From positions 1 through 64,000 of the forward strand of contig NZ_JABBGA010000023.1 in assembly GCF_012927165.1 (NCBI RefSeq): a stretch of 64,000 nt of DNA, written 5' to 3'. Origin of the DNA: Zoogloea dura. Lineage in GTDB: Bacteria > Pseudomonadota > Gammaproteobacteria > Burkholderiales > Rhodocyclaceae. The notes beneath the pieces are model-generated. The model did no database searches. It was not told where the DNA came from and saw only the letters and a program-made list of their open reading frames with translations. Made by a program: the position numbers and the translations under genes. Each line of letters opens with the position of its first letter. The stretch's first letter is position 1. Shown one piece after another: positions 26,641 through 35,335 of the stretch.

Positions 26641-27441
26641 TCAGGCGGCCGGGCGGATGCCCGGCGGGTTGCCCTTGAGCTGGGCGGCACGCAGGTCGTG
26701 GGGGTCGAGGCGGCGGATGATCTCCAACTGGGCAGCGCCGGGATGCGGCGTCTCGCCCAGGCCCTCAGCCTTGAGCAGCGGGAAGCCGGTCTTCTCCTGC
26801 ACCTCCTCGAAGCTCACCCCGGGGTGCAGGCTGCGCACCCGGGCGCTGTTGCCGGGGCCTTGCCAGTCCATCACGCACAGGTCGGTGACGGCGACGCGGA
26901 TGTCCATCAGGTCGCGGCGCACGCCGTCGTCCCAGCGCTCGGGCTTGAAGCCGACGCCGGACACCATGTCCACCTCGCCGGCCACGAAGACGCGCGGGCT
27001 GTGGTTGGGCACGAAGAAGGAGTTGATGTGGTTGATGCTGTTGCCGGGCAGGCCGCGCACCCCCAGCATGGCCGCCTTGGGCTGGCGGTAGTCGCCCACG
27101 CAGGACAGGTTGGTCTGGGCCCAGCGGTCGATCTGGGTGGGGCCGACCATGGCGTGGCGGCGGCCGCCCCACACGCACTCGAAGACCCGCTCGAAGGACA
27201 TGTAGCCGCTGTACTTCGGCACGTAGTCACCGCGGGGGCCGACGGGGATGGGATCTTCGACCAGGAAGGCCTCGCTGTCGGTCATCAGCAGCTCGGGGCT
27301 GTGGGTCAACTTGGCCAGGCCGGCGCCCAGGCGGGGAATGATGCCGAGGCCGGAGGCCAGCACCTCGCCGTTGTCGCGCCAGGCTTCCGAGGCGGCGACG
27401 ATCATCAGCTCGGCCAGGGTGAAGGGCGTGTTTTCGTTCAT
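26641..27441 (-). CDS. ipdB: IpdB, beta subunit of the C-ring-opening CoA transferase-like hydrolase
   Basis: This is a 266-residue class I CoA-transferase beta-type fold. It has LIVAASEAWRDNGEVLASGLG at the N-terminus region, then MSFERVFECVWGGRRHAMVG and LHPGVSFEEVQEKTGF. IpdA and IpdB form a heterotetramer that hydrolytically opens the last steroid ring (COCHEA-CoA). It is encoded just after ipdA with an AGGAGACCAGAC ribosome binding site. The pairing with ipdA, length and neighbours make the assignment strong. Confidence 0.9.
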   Translation of the reverse strand: MNENTPFTLAELMIVAASEAWRDNGEVLASGLGIIPRLGAGLAKLTHSPELLMTDSEAFLVEDPIPVGPRGDYVPKYSGYMSFERVFECVWGGRRHAMVGPTQIDRWAQTNLSCVGDYRQPKAAMLGVRGLPGNSINHINSFFVPNHSPRVFVAGEVDMVSGVGFKPERWDDGVRRDLMDIRVAVTDLCVMDWQGPGNSARVRSLHPGVSFEEVQEKTGFPLLKAEGLGETPHPGAAQLEIIRRLDPHDLRAAQLKGNPPGIRPAA

Positions 27442-27452
27442 GTCTGGTCTCC

Positions 27453-28328
27453 TCAGAACACCGGCAGGGGCAGCCCGGCCATGCGTTCGATACCGCCGTT
27501 GCGGTCCTGGTAGGCGGCTTCGCCGGGCTGCACGAATTCCTCCATGTAGGCCTGCCAGCCGCCGGGTTCGGTGGCGCTGGCCACGTAGCGCTTGAAGTGG
27601 CTCATGTCCCAGCCGTAGTCGGAGGGACAGGAGGTGGGGTGAGCGCCGCAGGGGGCCTCCACCACGCCGCTCACCAGGTAACGCTCGAAGGTGTTGAAGC
27701 GGGCCTGGGCGGCGTCCAGCTGCAGGCGCTCCTCCACCCGCTCCGCGGACACGTAGCAGGCCTCGGCGGCGCGGGCGAAGAGGTGGTCGAAATAGGGATC
27801 GGGGCCAGTCACCAGGGTGTTGCCGAGGCGGTCGGCCACGTTGACGTGGAGGATCGCCGCATCCAGCTTGAGGGCCGGCATGGCGAGCAGGGTCTCGCCA
27901 TCTTCATAGGGAGACCGGATGGTCCGGATCTCCGGGTTGAGGCGGGTCACGTCGGTGGCCAGGCCGCAGCGGGTGGGCAGGAAGGGCAGGCGCATGCCAG
28001 CGGCGCGCAGGCCCCACTGGAACATGCCCTCGTCCAGCTCCATCAGCTCCAGGCTGCCGCTCTCGCGGATCTTGCGATACCAGGGTTCGAGGGGGATCGC
28101 GTCGAGGGTGGCGAAGCCGAAGACCAGCTTCTTCACCTTGCCGGCGGCGCACAGCATGCCGACCTCGGGGCCACCGTAGGCCACCACGGTGAGGTCCTTG
28201 AGGCTGGAGCGCAGGATCTCGCGGACGATGGCCATCGGCTTGCGACGGGGGCCCCAGCCCCCGAAGCCGACGGTCATGCCGTCGCGCAGGCGGGCGACGG
28301 CATCCGCCGCCGTCATCTGTTTGTTCAT
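27453..28328 (-). CDS. ipdA: IpdA, alpha subunit of the C-ring-opening CoA transferase-like hydrolase
   Basis: This is a 291-residue class I CoA-transferase alpha-type protein. It begins MTAADAVARLRDGMTVGFGGWGPRRKPMA, the CoA-binding glycine motif of IpdA and related glutaconate CoA-transferases. It includes VVAYGGPEVGMLCAAGKVKK and LRLPF-type segments. With IpdB it opens the C ring in the cytoplasm. It is second in the operon, after the meta-cleavage dioxygenase gene, and 11 bases before ipdB. Confidence 0.9.
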   Translation of the reverse strand: MNKQMTAADAVARLRDGMTVGFGGWGPRRKPMAIVREILRSSLKDLTVVAYGGPEVGMLCAAGKVKKLVFGFATLDAIPLEPWYRKIRESGSLELMELDEGMFQWGLRAAGMRLPFLPTRCGLATDVTRLNPEIRTIRSPYEDGETLLAMPALKLDAAILHVNVADRLGNTLVTGPDPYFDHLFARAAEACYVSAERVEERLQLDAAQARFNTFERYLVSGVVEAPCGAHPTSCPSDYGWDMSHFKRYVASATEPGGWQAYMEEFVQPGEAAYQDRNGGIERMAGLPLPVF

Positions 28329-28359
28329 GTCGGGTCCTTGCTTGGGTGGGGAGGCCGGG

Positions 28360-29259
28360 TCAGGCCTGTTGCCGCTGGCCGGCGCTGAAGTCGTGGCCCC
28401 AGATGCTGACGCGGGTGAATTCGAAGGGGCTGTGCCCGGCCCAATCCACCTGCAGGCCGCCGCAGCCGAACTCCAGGTCGAAGCCGGACGGGGTCTTCAT
28501 GTAGAAGGAGGTCATGCGGTCGTTGAGGTGCTGGCCGAGGGTTGCCGAGATGGGCACCTGGCGGGCCGTCATGCGGTCGTGGGCGCGGCCCACCTCGGTC
28601 ATCGAATCCACCTCCACCATCACATGCACGCAGCCGCTGGGCACCGGGTACTCGGCGATCGCCAGGCTGTGGTGGCGGGCGTTGTTGCAGTGGAGGAAGT
28701 GGATGCGGATCGCCGGGCCGTCCGGGTCCGGGCGGAAATTGAAGATGTCGGAAAGGCCGAAACCGAGCACATCCCGGAAGAAGGCCGCCGAGGCGTCGAA
28801 GTTGGGGGACGGCAGTACCGTGTGGCCCATGCCCATCCCGCCGGTGAGGAAACGCGGCACGCCCTGGGGCGAGACGAAGGGCTGGCAGTCGGAAAGATGC
28901 CCCCAGCCCAGCTCGTGGCGGTTGCCCGAGGGGTCGGTGAGCAGGGCAATGGCCTGCATGCCACGCTGGCGGCACAGCTCGGGGGCGGCCAGCTCATAGC
29001 CGACGCCCGCGTTGCCGAGCGCGACCAGGGCGTCCTTGAAGGCGGCCTCGCCGGCCACCTCCCAGCCGGATGCGACGTAGCGGCGCTGGGCGCCCTCCAC
29101 CACCAGGATGCGGAAGGGGCGCTCGTCCATCTTGACGTAGAGCCCGCCCCCCGGCGCCGGCGCGGTCATCATGCCCAGCACGTCTTCGGCATAGCGCCGC
29201 CATTCGTCCAGCTGGTCGATCTCGGTCACGAAATAGGCCAGGCCGCGGATATCGATCAT
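28360..29259 (-). CDS. tesB: TesB/HsaC extradiol dioxygenase, A-ring meta cleavage
   Basis: This is a 299-residue two-domain type I extradiol dioxygenase. Iron ligands are H146 (GMGHTVL), H212 (CVHVMVEV) and E263 (GFDLEFG). The second-sphere histidine lies in NARHHSLA. It should cleave 3,4-DHSA, the catechol formed from ring A after B-ring opening. It is the first gene of the long operon. The dyad at 29322-29340 lies 62 nt upstream, and a GGGGAGCAGAC ribosome binding site precedes the ATG. TesB (Comamonas) and HsaC (actinobacteria) are equivalent names. Confidence 0.92.
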   Translation of the reverse strand: MIDIRGLAYFVTEIDQLDEWRRYAEDVLGMMTAPAPGGGLYVKMDERPFRILVVEGAQRRYVASGWEVAGEAAFKDALVALGNAGVGYELAAPELCRQRGMQAIALLTDPSGNRHELGWGHLSDCQPFVSPQGVPRFLTGGMGMGHTVLPSPNFDASAAFFRDVLGFGLSDIFNFRPDPDGPAIRIHFLHCNNARHHSLAIAEYPVPSGCVHVMVEVDSMTEVGRAHDRMTARQVPISATLGQHLNDRMTSFYMKTPSGFDLEFGCGGLQVDWAGHSPFEFTRVSIWGHDFSAGQRQQA

Positions 29260-29321
29260 GTCTGCTCCCCTAGGGTTCTCGGATGTGTGGAGAGCATTGT
29301 GCGAACTGGGCGCGCAGGCCT

Positions 29322-29340
29322 CATCGTCCGTTGAGACTAG
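29322..29340 (-). promoter_or_regulatory. regulon dyad upstream of the tesB-ipd operon
   Basis: Read on the minus strand the site is CTAGTCTCAACGGACGATG, one mismatch in the first arm. It lies 62 nt before tesB and is the only obvious control site for the roughly 14-kb operon downstream. Confidence 0.75.
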
Positions 29341-29519
29341 CGGCGCCAGGCCACGGCCCGGCGGGCCGGGATCAGGGATCAGGGATCAAGGCGTGGGGCT
29401 GCGTCGTGCCGGCATCGCAGCGCAGGAAACGTGAGGACAGCCTGGTGCGTGGCGACAACCGTCTTGACGCGCAACGCGCGGACAAAGGAATATCGCGCTT
29501 CCAAACGCGGCACCAGAAC

Positions 29520-30008
29520 ATGACTGTGAATATCCGCGAATTTGCTCCTGCCGATGCCTTGAGCGTCAATGCCCTGGCCGTGAAGGCATTCGAGCAATTC
29601 CAGAACGCCTACGACGATTGGCCAGCTTTCAAAACAAGAATTGCCGGGATGTCATCCCTGGCTGGCGCTGGGGAATTGCTTGTTGCCGAAATCGACAGAC
29701 AGATCGTTGGCGCGGTGGTGTACATCGGGCCAGGCATGCCCAAGGCCGACTTTTTCCAAGCCGAATGGCCAATCATGAGAATGCTGGTCGTGTCACCGGA
29801 TTTTCGTGGCCTGGGCATTGGACGGGCACTGACCGAGAAGTGTCTGCAGCGCGCCAGGCGCGACAAGGCACAGGTTTTTGCCTTGCACTCCAGCGAAATC
29901 ATGCAGGTGGCCTTGCCCATGTATTTACGTATGGGTTTTCAAATAATGTCGCAAGCACCTTCTATCCATGGAGTGGAATACGGTGTCTATCTCAAGAAGA
30001 TCGATTGA
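29520..30008 (+). CDS. GNAT-family N-acetyltransferase
   Basis: This is a 162-residue GNAT protein. The acetyl-CoA binding motif A is MLVVSPDFRGLGIGRALTEK (near residues 87-106). The N-terminal REFAPADALSVNAL and the C-terminal YLRMGFQ are typical. It should transfer an acetyl group from acetyl-CoA to an unknown small molecule or protein. The start at 29520 matches the family N-terminus, but no good ribosome binding site is seen. It lies downstream of, and diverges from, the tesB operon promoter. No regulon dyad faces it closely, so it is probably a bystander. Confidence 0.82.
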   Translation: MTVNIREFAPADALSVNALAVKAFEQFQNAYDDWPAFKTRIAGMSSLAGAGELLVAEIDRQIVGAVVYIGPGMPKADFFQAEWPIMRMLVVSPDFRGLGIGRALTEKCLQRARRDKAQVFALHSSEIMQVALPMYLRMGFQIMSQAPSIHGVEYGVYLKKID

Positions 30009-30023
30009 CGGCCCGGGTCCCTG

Positions 30024-30515
30024 ATGCGTGATTCAACACAGGAAGAGCAGCTCGAAACACTGCGGAGCATGGGCAGATCCTGGGTGGGCCTGGCTGCACA
30101 GGGCATGTTCGTCGTGCCCGCCCTGATCGTCTTCTACAAGGCATTCACCCTGCGTGAGTACGGCTTGATCCCCATCGGCGCGGGACTCCTGCTGTTTGCA
30201 GCGGTCGTTTTTCAGGGCATGCCTCACATTCGACGGGCCATCCAGGGCATCGATAGCGATGATCGATGTGAGGGCACAGCCCAGATCTCGATCGAGGAGT
30301 CTTCGGAAACGACCTATTACAAGGCCATCGTCACGACACCCCTGCGTGGCCGGTGGGTATTCCACTTCCAGCCGCAGGGCTGGACGCCGGAAGAGGTCGT
30401 ACTCCCGGTCGAATGTCGCTTCATTGACGGCGTCGAGTGGCCCGTTCTAGTGGTGGCCGAACCGGGGCTGATTTCTCCGCGCGAAGTCCCCAAGGCCCTG
30501 ATGCGGGAGACCTGA
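30024..30515 (+). CDS. small two-helix membrane protein of unknown function
   Basis: This is a 163-residue protein with two hydrophobic segments (about residues 20-38 and 47-66) and a soluble C-terminal beta-rich domain of about 95 residues. No family was recognised. It begins 16 bases after the GNAT gene and may be co-transcribed with it, although its ribosome binding site is weak. Function unknown. Confidence 0.6.
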   Translation: MRDSTQEEQLETLRSMGRSWVGLAAQGMFVVPALIVFYKAFTLREYGLIPIGAGLLLFAAVVFQGMPHIRRAIQGIDSDDRCEGTAQISIEESSETTYYKAIVTTPLRGRWVFHFQPQGWTPEEVVLPVECRFIDGVEWPVLVVAEPGLISPREVPKALMRET

Positions 30516-30622
30516 CAGTGCCCCGCACAGGCCCCGACGCCTGGATACCAGTACGCATGCAGCGCTTGCCGGCGCAAGGAGCTCAAGCCAGCTGCAGCGG
30601 GATCCCGGGCCGGTTTGCGATG

Positions 30623-30651
30623 AAAAAAACGCCAGCCTCAAGAGGCTGGCG
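30623..30651 (-). terminator. rho-independent terminator of the DUF35-MaoC/aldolase unit
   Basis: On the minus strand a 10-bp stem CGCCAGCCTC/GAGGCTGGCG (30630-30639 and 30642-30651) is followed by seven U residues. It lies 56 bases past the stop of the DUF35-MaoC gene. Confidence 0.88.
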
Positions 30652-30706
30652 CAAAGTTGGAGGACAACGGAACAACAACGGGGGAAACGAAGGAGGCGGC
30701 CGGGCC

Positions 30707-31648
30707 TTACATGTAGAGGATCACCAGATCATTGATCACGCTGGGCCGCTCGGCGCCGACCACGTGGGTATGCACCTCCAGGGTGAGCTGGGTGCCGCTC
30801 TTCAGCCGCTCCACCCGCTTGACCCGGGCGCGGGCCTGGATGCGGGCGCCGGCGGGGACGGGGGATGGGAAGCGCAGGCGGTCGGAGCCGTAGTTGACCA
30901 TGTTGGTGAAGCCGGTGATCTCGAAGCCGAGCGGGATCTTCATGCGTGACTGCAGCACCTGCACCAGCGCACCGTGGGCGATGGTGCCGCCAAAGGGGCC
31001 TTGCTTGCGGGCCTTGTCCGGGTCGGTGTGGATCCAGTAGTCGTCGCCGGAGAGGCGGGCGAATTCGTCGATCAGGGCCTGGTCCACCACCACCTCGTTG
31101 CTCCACGGGGTGAAGCTGTCGCTGACCAGGGCCTGCAGGGCGGCCTCGTCGCTGAGCGGCACCTTGACCACGGTGACGGCGGGCGCCGGGGAGGCCGGCT
31201 GCTCGGTGGCGGGCGCCTGGCCCCTGGGCGTGATGGTCTTGTCGGTACCCGTGAAGCGCAGCAGCGTGCTGCCGTCGTCACGCACCCGGTCGAACACGGG
31301 CTTGAGGCGCATGCCGACGCGGATTTCATCCTCGGCCAGGCCGACCAGGGTGGTGTTGATGCGCACCCCTTCGTCCAGTTCCACCACGGCCAGCGCCTGA
31401 GGCATCTCGTCGGCAAAGTCCGGCAGGGTGGGAATGCGGGTCAGGGTGTAGGTGTACAGGCTGCCGGCACCGCTCACCTCATGCCAGGCGACATCGTGGG
31501 ACCAGCACTTGTCGCAGTGCCGGCGCGGGTAGAAGATCCAGTGGCCGCAGCTGTTGCAGCGGGGAATGGTGAGGCTGCCGCGCTTGAGGCCGTCCCAGAA
31601 GGGGGCCGAGATGTCGGTCGGTGCGGGCATGGGTTTGTTGGTGGACAT
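30707..31648 (-). CDS. DUF35-MaoC fusion hydratase (ChsH2-like with swapped domain order)
   Basis: This is a 313-residue two-domain protein. The N-terminal half is a DUF35 zinc-ribbon/OB fold with ligands C31, C34, C45 and C48. After a Pro/Ala-rich linker at about 145-165 comes a MaoC hotdog domain with GDDYWIHTDPDKARKQGPFGG and TIAHG. ChsH2 of the cholesterol side-chain pathway has the same two domains in the opposite order and binds the aldolase Ltp2 through its DUF35 part. Here the adjacent gene, four bases upstream, encodes an Ltp2-like protein, so a hydratase-aldolase complex is likely. Substrate unknown. Confidence 0.83.
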   Translation of the reverse strand: MSTNKPMPAPTDISAPFWDGLKRGSLTIPRCNSCGHWIFYPRRHCDKCWSHDVAWHEVSGAGSLYTYTLTRIPTLPDFADEMPQALAVVELDEGVRINTTLVGLAEDEIRVGMRLKPVFDRVRDDGSTLLRFTGTDKTITPRGQAPATEQPASPAPAVTVVKVPLSDEAALQALVSDSFTPWSNEVVVDQALIDEFARLSGDDYWIHTDPDKARKQGPFGGTIAHGALVQVLQSRMKIPLGFEITGFTNMVNYGSDRLRFPSPVPAGARIQARARVKRVERLKSGTQLTLEVHTHVVGAERPSVINDLVILYM

Positions 31649-31651
31649 GCT

Positions 31652-32863
31652 TCAAGCTCCCTGGAGAATCAGTGCGCCCTGCTCGCTCATCACGCCGCCG
31701 GTGCCGGATACGAACACCGTGTCGCAGCGCTTGAGCTGGCGCTCGCCGGCGCGGCCGGAGATCTGGGTGAAGGCCTCGATGACCTGGGACATGCCGCCCG
31801 CGCTGCCGGCCTGGCCGAAGCTCAGCTGGCCGCCGTGGGTGTTCATGGGGAAGTCGCCCCGCCAGGTCAGGTCGTGCTCGCGCACCCAGCGCATGCCTTC
31901 GCCCTTGGGCGCAAAGCCGGCATCCTCGAGGGTCAGCAGCACGGTGATGGTGTAGCAGTCGTAGATCTGCGCGGCATCCACGTCGGCGGGCTTGATTCCG
32001 GCCATCGCGAAGGCGCGGGCGGCGGCGGGGCCGATGGGGGTGCGGGTCATGTCGGCGGCGTAGGTGGGCGACTTGAAGCTCAGGTGCTCGCCGAAGCCCT
32101 TGATCACCGCGCCGCGGTGGCTGGCCTTGGCGGCCAGCTCCTTCGAGGCGACGATCACCGCCGCACCGCCGGCCACCGGCATGACGATCTCGAGCACGCG
32201 CAGCGGGTCGGCCACCATCTTGCTGGCCAGCACCTCCTCGGCGCTGAGGGGCTTGCCGAAGAACATGGCGTCCGGGTTGGCCAGGGCGTTGCTGCGCTGG
32301 TCCACCGCGATCTTGGCCATGGCCAGCGGGTCGTAGCCGTACTGGGCGGCGTAGCGCTGGGCGATCATGGCGTAGCCGGTGTTCTGGCCCATGTGGCCGT
32401 AGGGCAGGTCGAACTCCGCCTCTGGCGCACCGAAGGCGGTGCTGTGGCCGCCATAGCGCATGGCCCGGGCCATCCAGGCCGGGTCCTCGTCGGGCCCCAG
32501 CGGCGCCATGCGGGCCGGCAGCACGCACAGGACGGCCTGGCACAGGCCCATCTCGATGGCCATCGCGGCACGCCACACCATCGCCACGGAGGTGCAGCCG
32601 CCCAGGTCCACCACCTCGGCGAAATTCAGGTTGAGTCCCAGGTATTCAGCCGCCATCGCCGGCACGAAGACCGAGGCTTCGTGGAACTGCGGGCCGTTGA
32701 TGACCAACCCGTCGATGTCATCCGCCTTCAGGCCGGCATCGGCCAGGGCCCGCGAAGCCAGGTCGGCGACCTGCTCCAGGTGGAACATGCGCGGTGCGGT
32801 CTGATACTTCTCCGGCCTGTACTGTGCCGCACCGACGATTGCAGCGTTTCCCTTGAGTGCCAT
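31652..32863 (-). CDS. Ltp2-like thiolase-fold aldolase (paralogue)
   Basis: This is a 403-residue protein of the SCP2-thiolase-like superfamily. It has AAIVGAAQYRPEK at the N-terminus, VDLGGCTSVAMVWRAAMAIE, YDCYTITVLLTLEDAGF and NTHGGQLSFGQAGSAGG. It lacks the classic thiolase GHP and CxG motifs, as expected for retro-aldol enzymes that act with DUF35 partners. The YIHG motif present in the Ltp2 at 45213 is replaced by SFGQAG, so substrate or chemistry may differ. The start at 32863 has GAGG about ten bases upstream. It is first gene of a two-gene unit with the dyad at 32939. Confidence 0.8.
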   Translation of the reverse strand: MALKGNAAIVGAAQYRPEKYQTAPRMFHLEQVADLASRALADAGLKADDIDGLVINGPQFHEASVFVPAMAAEYLGLNLNFAEVVDLGGCTSVAMVWRAAMAIEMGLCQAVLCVLPARMAPLGPDEDPAWMARAMRYGGHSTAFGAPEAEFDLPYGHMGQNTGYAMIAQRYAAQYGYDPLAMAKIAVDQRSNALANPDAMFFGKPLSAEEVLASKMVADPLRVLEIVMPVAGGAAVIVASKELAAKASHRGAVIKGFGEHLSFKSPTYAADMTRTPIGPAAARAFAMAGIKPADVDAAQIYDCYTITVLLTLEDAGFAPKGEGMRWVREHDLTWRGDFPMNTHGGQLSFGQAGSAGGMSQVIEAFTQISGRAGERQLKRCDTVFVSGTGGVMSEQGALILQGA

Positions 32864-32938
32864 GTGTGCATCACCTCTGTTGTTCAGCCGGCAGCGGCCG
32901 GTCCATGGCTGCACGATGCCACAGGGCGATGCGGGGGA

Positions 32939-32957
32939 AATCGTTCAAATCGACTAG
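32939..32957 (-). promoter_or_regulatory. degenerate regulon dyad upstream of the second aldolase unit
   Basis: Read on the minus strand the site is CTAGTCGATTTGAACGATT, matching both arms with three deviations. It lies 75 nt before the Ltp2-like gene. Confidence 0.55.
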
Positions 32958-33005
32958 GCCGGCTGCGGCATGCCCTGCCGCGCACCGGCCCGGCCGTGAA
33001 CGCAC

Positions 33006-33040
33006 GAACTCCCTCGTGCCCCAGAGGCAGGAGGGAGTCC
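33006..33040 (-). terminator. possible terminator hairpin after the small peptide gene
   Basis: A 10-bp inverted repeat GGACTCCCTC/GAGGGAGTTC with one G-U pair (33006-33015 and 33031-33040) lies just beyond the stop of the 57-residue gene on the minus strand. No U-run follows, so termination is only possible. Confidence 0.35.
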
Positions 33041-33060
33041 ACGGGACAAGGAAGGCGGTG

Positions 33061-33234
33061 CTAGCGGGCCATAAGCGCCGCATACATGTGGTGGGTGCCG
33101 GAAGCGACGGCCTGGACGGGGGGGCACTGGGAGTCGGCCCCCTTGCAGCCATTCGCGGCGTCGGACTTCCTGTCGAAGGCGCTGATCCCCAGGCAGCTCA
33201 GGGCAACGCTGATGGCGCAGGCTTTGATGAACAT
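33061..33234 (-). CDS. very small exported cysteine-containing peptide, unknown function
   Basis: This is a 57-residue product with a positively charged start and hydrophobic segment (MFIKACAISVALSCLGISAF) fitting a signal peptide. The remaining part, about 35 residues, contains two cysteines (GCKGADSQC). The start has an excellent GGAGGAG ribosome binding site eight bases upstream. A perfect copy of the regulon dyad lies about 100 nt before it, oriented toward the gene. It therefore looks like a real steroid-controlled gene, although no homologue was recognised. A lipoprotein interpretation (ALSC) is possible but the lipobox is weak. Confidence 0.6.
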   Translation of the reverse strand: MFIKACAISVALSCLGISAFDRKSDAANGCKGADSQCPPVQAVASGTHHMYAALMAR

Positions 33235-33335
33235 GATGTGATCTCCTCCGGCCCCTTGAGGGCACTTTAGTGTTTTGGCGCTGGTTTTGCGCTGGGTTTG
33301 TGTTCTGGCAGATTGCGGCGGGGCGCCGGGCCCGG

Positions 33336-33354
33336 CATCGTCCAAACGGACTAG
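33336..33354 (-). promoter_or_regulatory. perfect regulon dyad upstream of the small peptide gene
   Basis: Read on the minus strand the site is CTAGTCCGTTTGGACGATG, identical to the consensus in both arms. It lies between the end of the ligase gene (33371) and the 57-codon gene (start 33234). Confidence 0.75.
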
Positions 33355-33370
33355 GCGGCCGACCCCGACC

Positions 33371-35233
33371 TCACCCCTCCGGCTGCGCCCGGAACGGGGC
33401 GTAGCCCACCCGGGCAAGCACGTCCTCGGACCAGGGGACGTAGCCGCCCTGCGCCTCGTCGCGCACATACAGCGGGTCGTCGAAGGCGGTCGGGTCGTAG
33501 CCCTGGCGTTGCAGGTCCACCTTGCGCAGCTTGAAGGAGGCCGTCATGTCGGCCTCGCGCGAGACGCGCACGAACTGGGGCGCCGCGTAGCGTGGCAGGC
33601 GGGCCTCGGTGAGGGCGTAGAAGGCCGCCGGGTCGAAGGTCCGGCCCGGCTGCATGACGATGGCGGCCATGCCGGCGCGGCCTTCGTGGGCCGGCACCTG
33701 CACGCCGTAGATGTTGATGAGCTCGACCCCCGGGCAGTCGGACAGGGCGTCGGCCACCTCCTGGGTGGACACGTTCTCGCTCTTCCAGCGGAAGGTGTCG
33801 CCGATGCGGTCGACGAAGTAGAAGTAGCCGTCCTCGTCGTAGCGCAGCAGGTCGCCGGAGCTCCAGAAGGCGTCGCCTCGCTGGAAGACGTTGCGCAGGA
33901 TCTTCTTCTCGGTGGCCTCGGCGGAGGTATAGCCCTCGAAGCGGCCGCCGCCGATCTGCGGGTGATTGACGATGTAGCCCAGCCCCTCCCCCACCTCGCC
34001 AGGCTTGCACAGCAGGTAGAAGCCGCGGTCGTCGCGCGGGTGGGTGTCGCTCTCGATGTCGTAGCGCACCAAGCGGAAGTTGGTCTTCTCCCAGTAGGGC
34101 ACCCGACCGCAGGAGCCGATGCGGTTGTCCACGTTGATCAGGGCGGTGTTGGCCTCGGTGGAGCCCCAGCCTTCGAAGATCTGCACGCTGCCGAAGCGCT
34201 CGATCCAGCGCTGCCAGATCTCCGGTGTCAGCCCGGCGCCCATCATGCAGCGCAGGCCGTGCCGGCGGTCGTCGGGGCTGGCCGGCTGGTTCATCAGGTA
34301 GCGGCAGATCTCGCCGATGTACTGGCACACGGTGATGCCCTGGTCGCGCACATCCTTCCAGAACTCCCGGGTGCTGAACTTGCGCCGCAGGGCGATGGCC
34401 GCGCCGGCGCGCAGCGCGGTGGAGGTGACGGAGGTGGCGGCGGCGCCGTGGTAGAGCGGCAGGCAGCAATAGAACACGTCGTCCTGGGTGGCCCCGATGG
34501 TCACCTCCATCACGTCGCCGGAGCTGAGCCAGCGCATGTGGCTGTAGCGGGCCGCCTTGGGCAGGCCGGTGGTGCCGGAAGTGAAGATCAGCAGGGTCGG
34601 GGTCTCGGCGGTGATGGCGGCACGGTGGCTGCGCGGGAAGGCGCTGCGCGGGGCGGCCGCCACATCGGCGTCAAAGGTCTTGTCGGCGATGCCGCTGCCG
34701 TGGCCCAGGTATGGCTTCTCGACATCGGCCAGGCACCACAGGTAGAGCTCGGGCAGGCCTTCGGTGGCAACGAAGTTGGCCAGGCACTCCTCACCGACCA
34801 CGGCGGCCCGGGCGCGGGTGGTCTCCAGCGCATGGACCAGCGGGCGGCCGCTGACCTGGGTGTTGATGAAGGCCACCACCACCCCCAGCTTGACCAGCCC
34901 GAACCAGGTGAAGAAGAACGCCGGCCGGTTCTCCATGGCCAGGGCGCACACATCCCCCGGGCGCAGGCCACGGGCGAAGGCGGCGTGGGCCACCTGGTTG
35001 GCACGGGCATCCAGCTCGGCGTAGCTGAAGCGCTGCCCGCCATGCAGCAGGAAGGGGCGCCCGCCCTGGCGAGCGGCCATCTCCTCGACCCGGTCGGCCA
35101 GGGTGTACAGGTCGCCCGGCTTGATCAGGGCGCTGGCGGCGGCGCGGCGGTCCAGGCGCGCCTGGGTGACTTCCCGGGGCACGCAGCCCTGGTTCGGATC
35201 GGTCAAATTCGGTGGTGCATCATTTGCGCTCAT
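33371..35233 (-). CDS. FATP/FadD6-type acyl-CoA ligase, probably steroid acid activating
   Basis: This is a 620-residue adenylate-forming enzyme of the very-long-chain/FATP type. It has LLIFTSGTTGLPKAARYSH (P-loop), FEGWGSTEAN, DRIGDTFRWKSENVSTQEVAD and the C-terminal FKLRKVDLQ. Relatives activate bile acids and long-chain fatty acids, so a steroid carboxylate with its side chain is a good candidate substrate. The ATG at 35233 was chosen because GGGGAG lies eight bases upstream; the ATG six bases earlier is too close, and one further upstream falls inside the regulon dyad. It reads divergently from tesD. Confidence 0.86.
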   Translation of the reverse strand: MSANDAPPNLTDPNQGCVPREVTQARLDRRAAASALIKPGDLYTLADRVEEMAARQGGRPFLLHGGQRFSYAELDARANQVAHAAFARGLRPGDVCALAMENRPAFFFTWFGLVKLGVVVAFINTQVSGRPLVHALETTRARAAVVGEECLANFVATEGLPELYLWCLADVEKPYLGHGSGIADKTFDADVAAAPRSAFPRSHRAAITAETPTLLIFTSGTTGLPKAARYSHMRWLSSGDVMEVTIGATQDDVFYCCLPLYHGAAATSVTSTALRAGAAIALRRKFSTREFWKDVRDQGITVCQYIGEICRYLMNQPASPDDRRHGLRCMMGAGLTPEIWQRWIERFGSVQIFEGWGSTEANTALINVDNRIGSCGRVPYWEKTNFRLVRYDIESDTHPRDDRGFYLLCKPGEVGEGLGYIVNHPQIGGGRFEGYTSAEATEKKILRNVFQRGDAFWSSGDLLRYDEDGYFYFVDRIGDTFRWKSENVSTQEVADALSDCPGVELINIYGVQVPAHEGRAGMAAIVMQPGRTFDPAAFYALTEARLPRYAAPQFVRVSREADMTASFKLRKVDLQRQGYDPTAFDDPLYVRDEAQGGYVPWSEDVLARVGYAPFRAQPEG

Positions 35234-35335
35234 GCACATGTCTCCCCGGTCTGTGGTGCAGGTTGCGGTGGGCGGGGCTGTGGGCGCCCCTTTCAGGTTC
35301 TCGCTGCCCATCATTCGCCTGCCCGCGCCGCGCAA

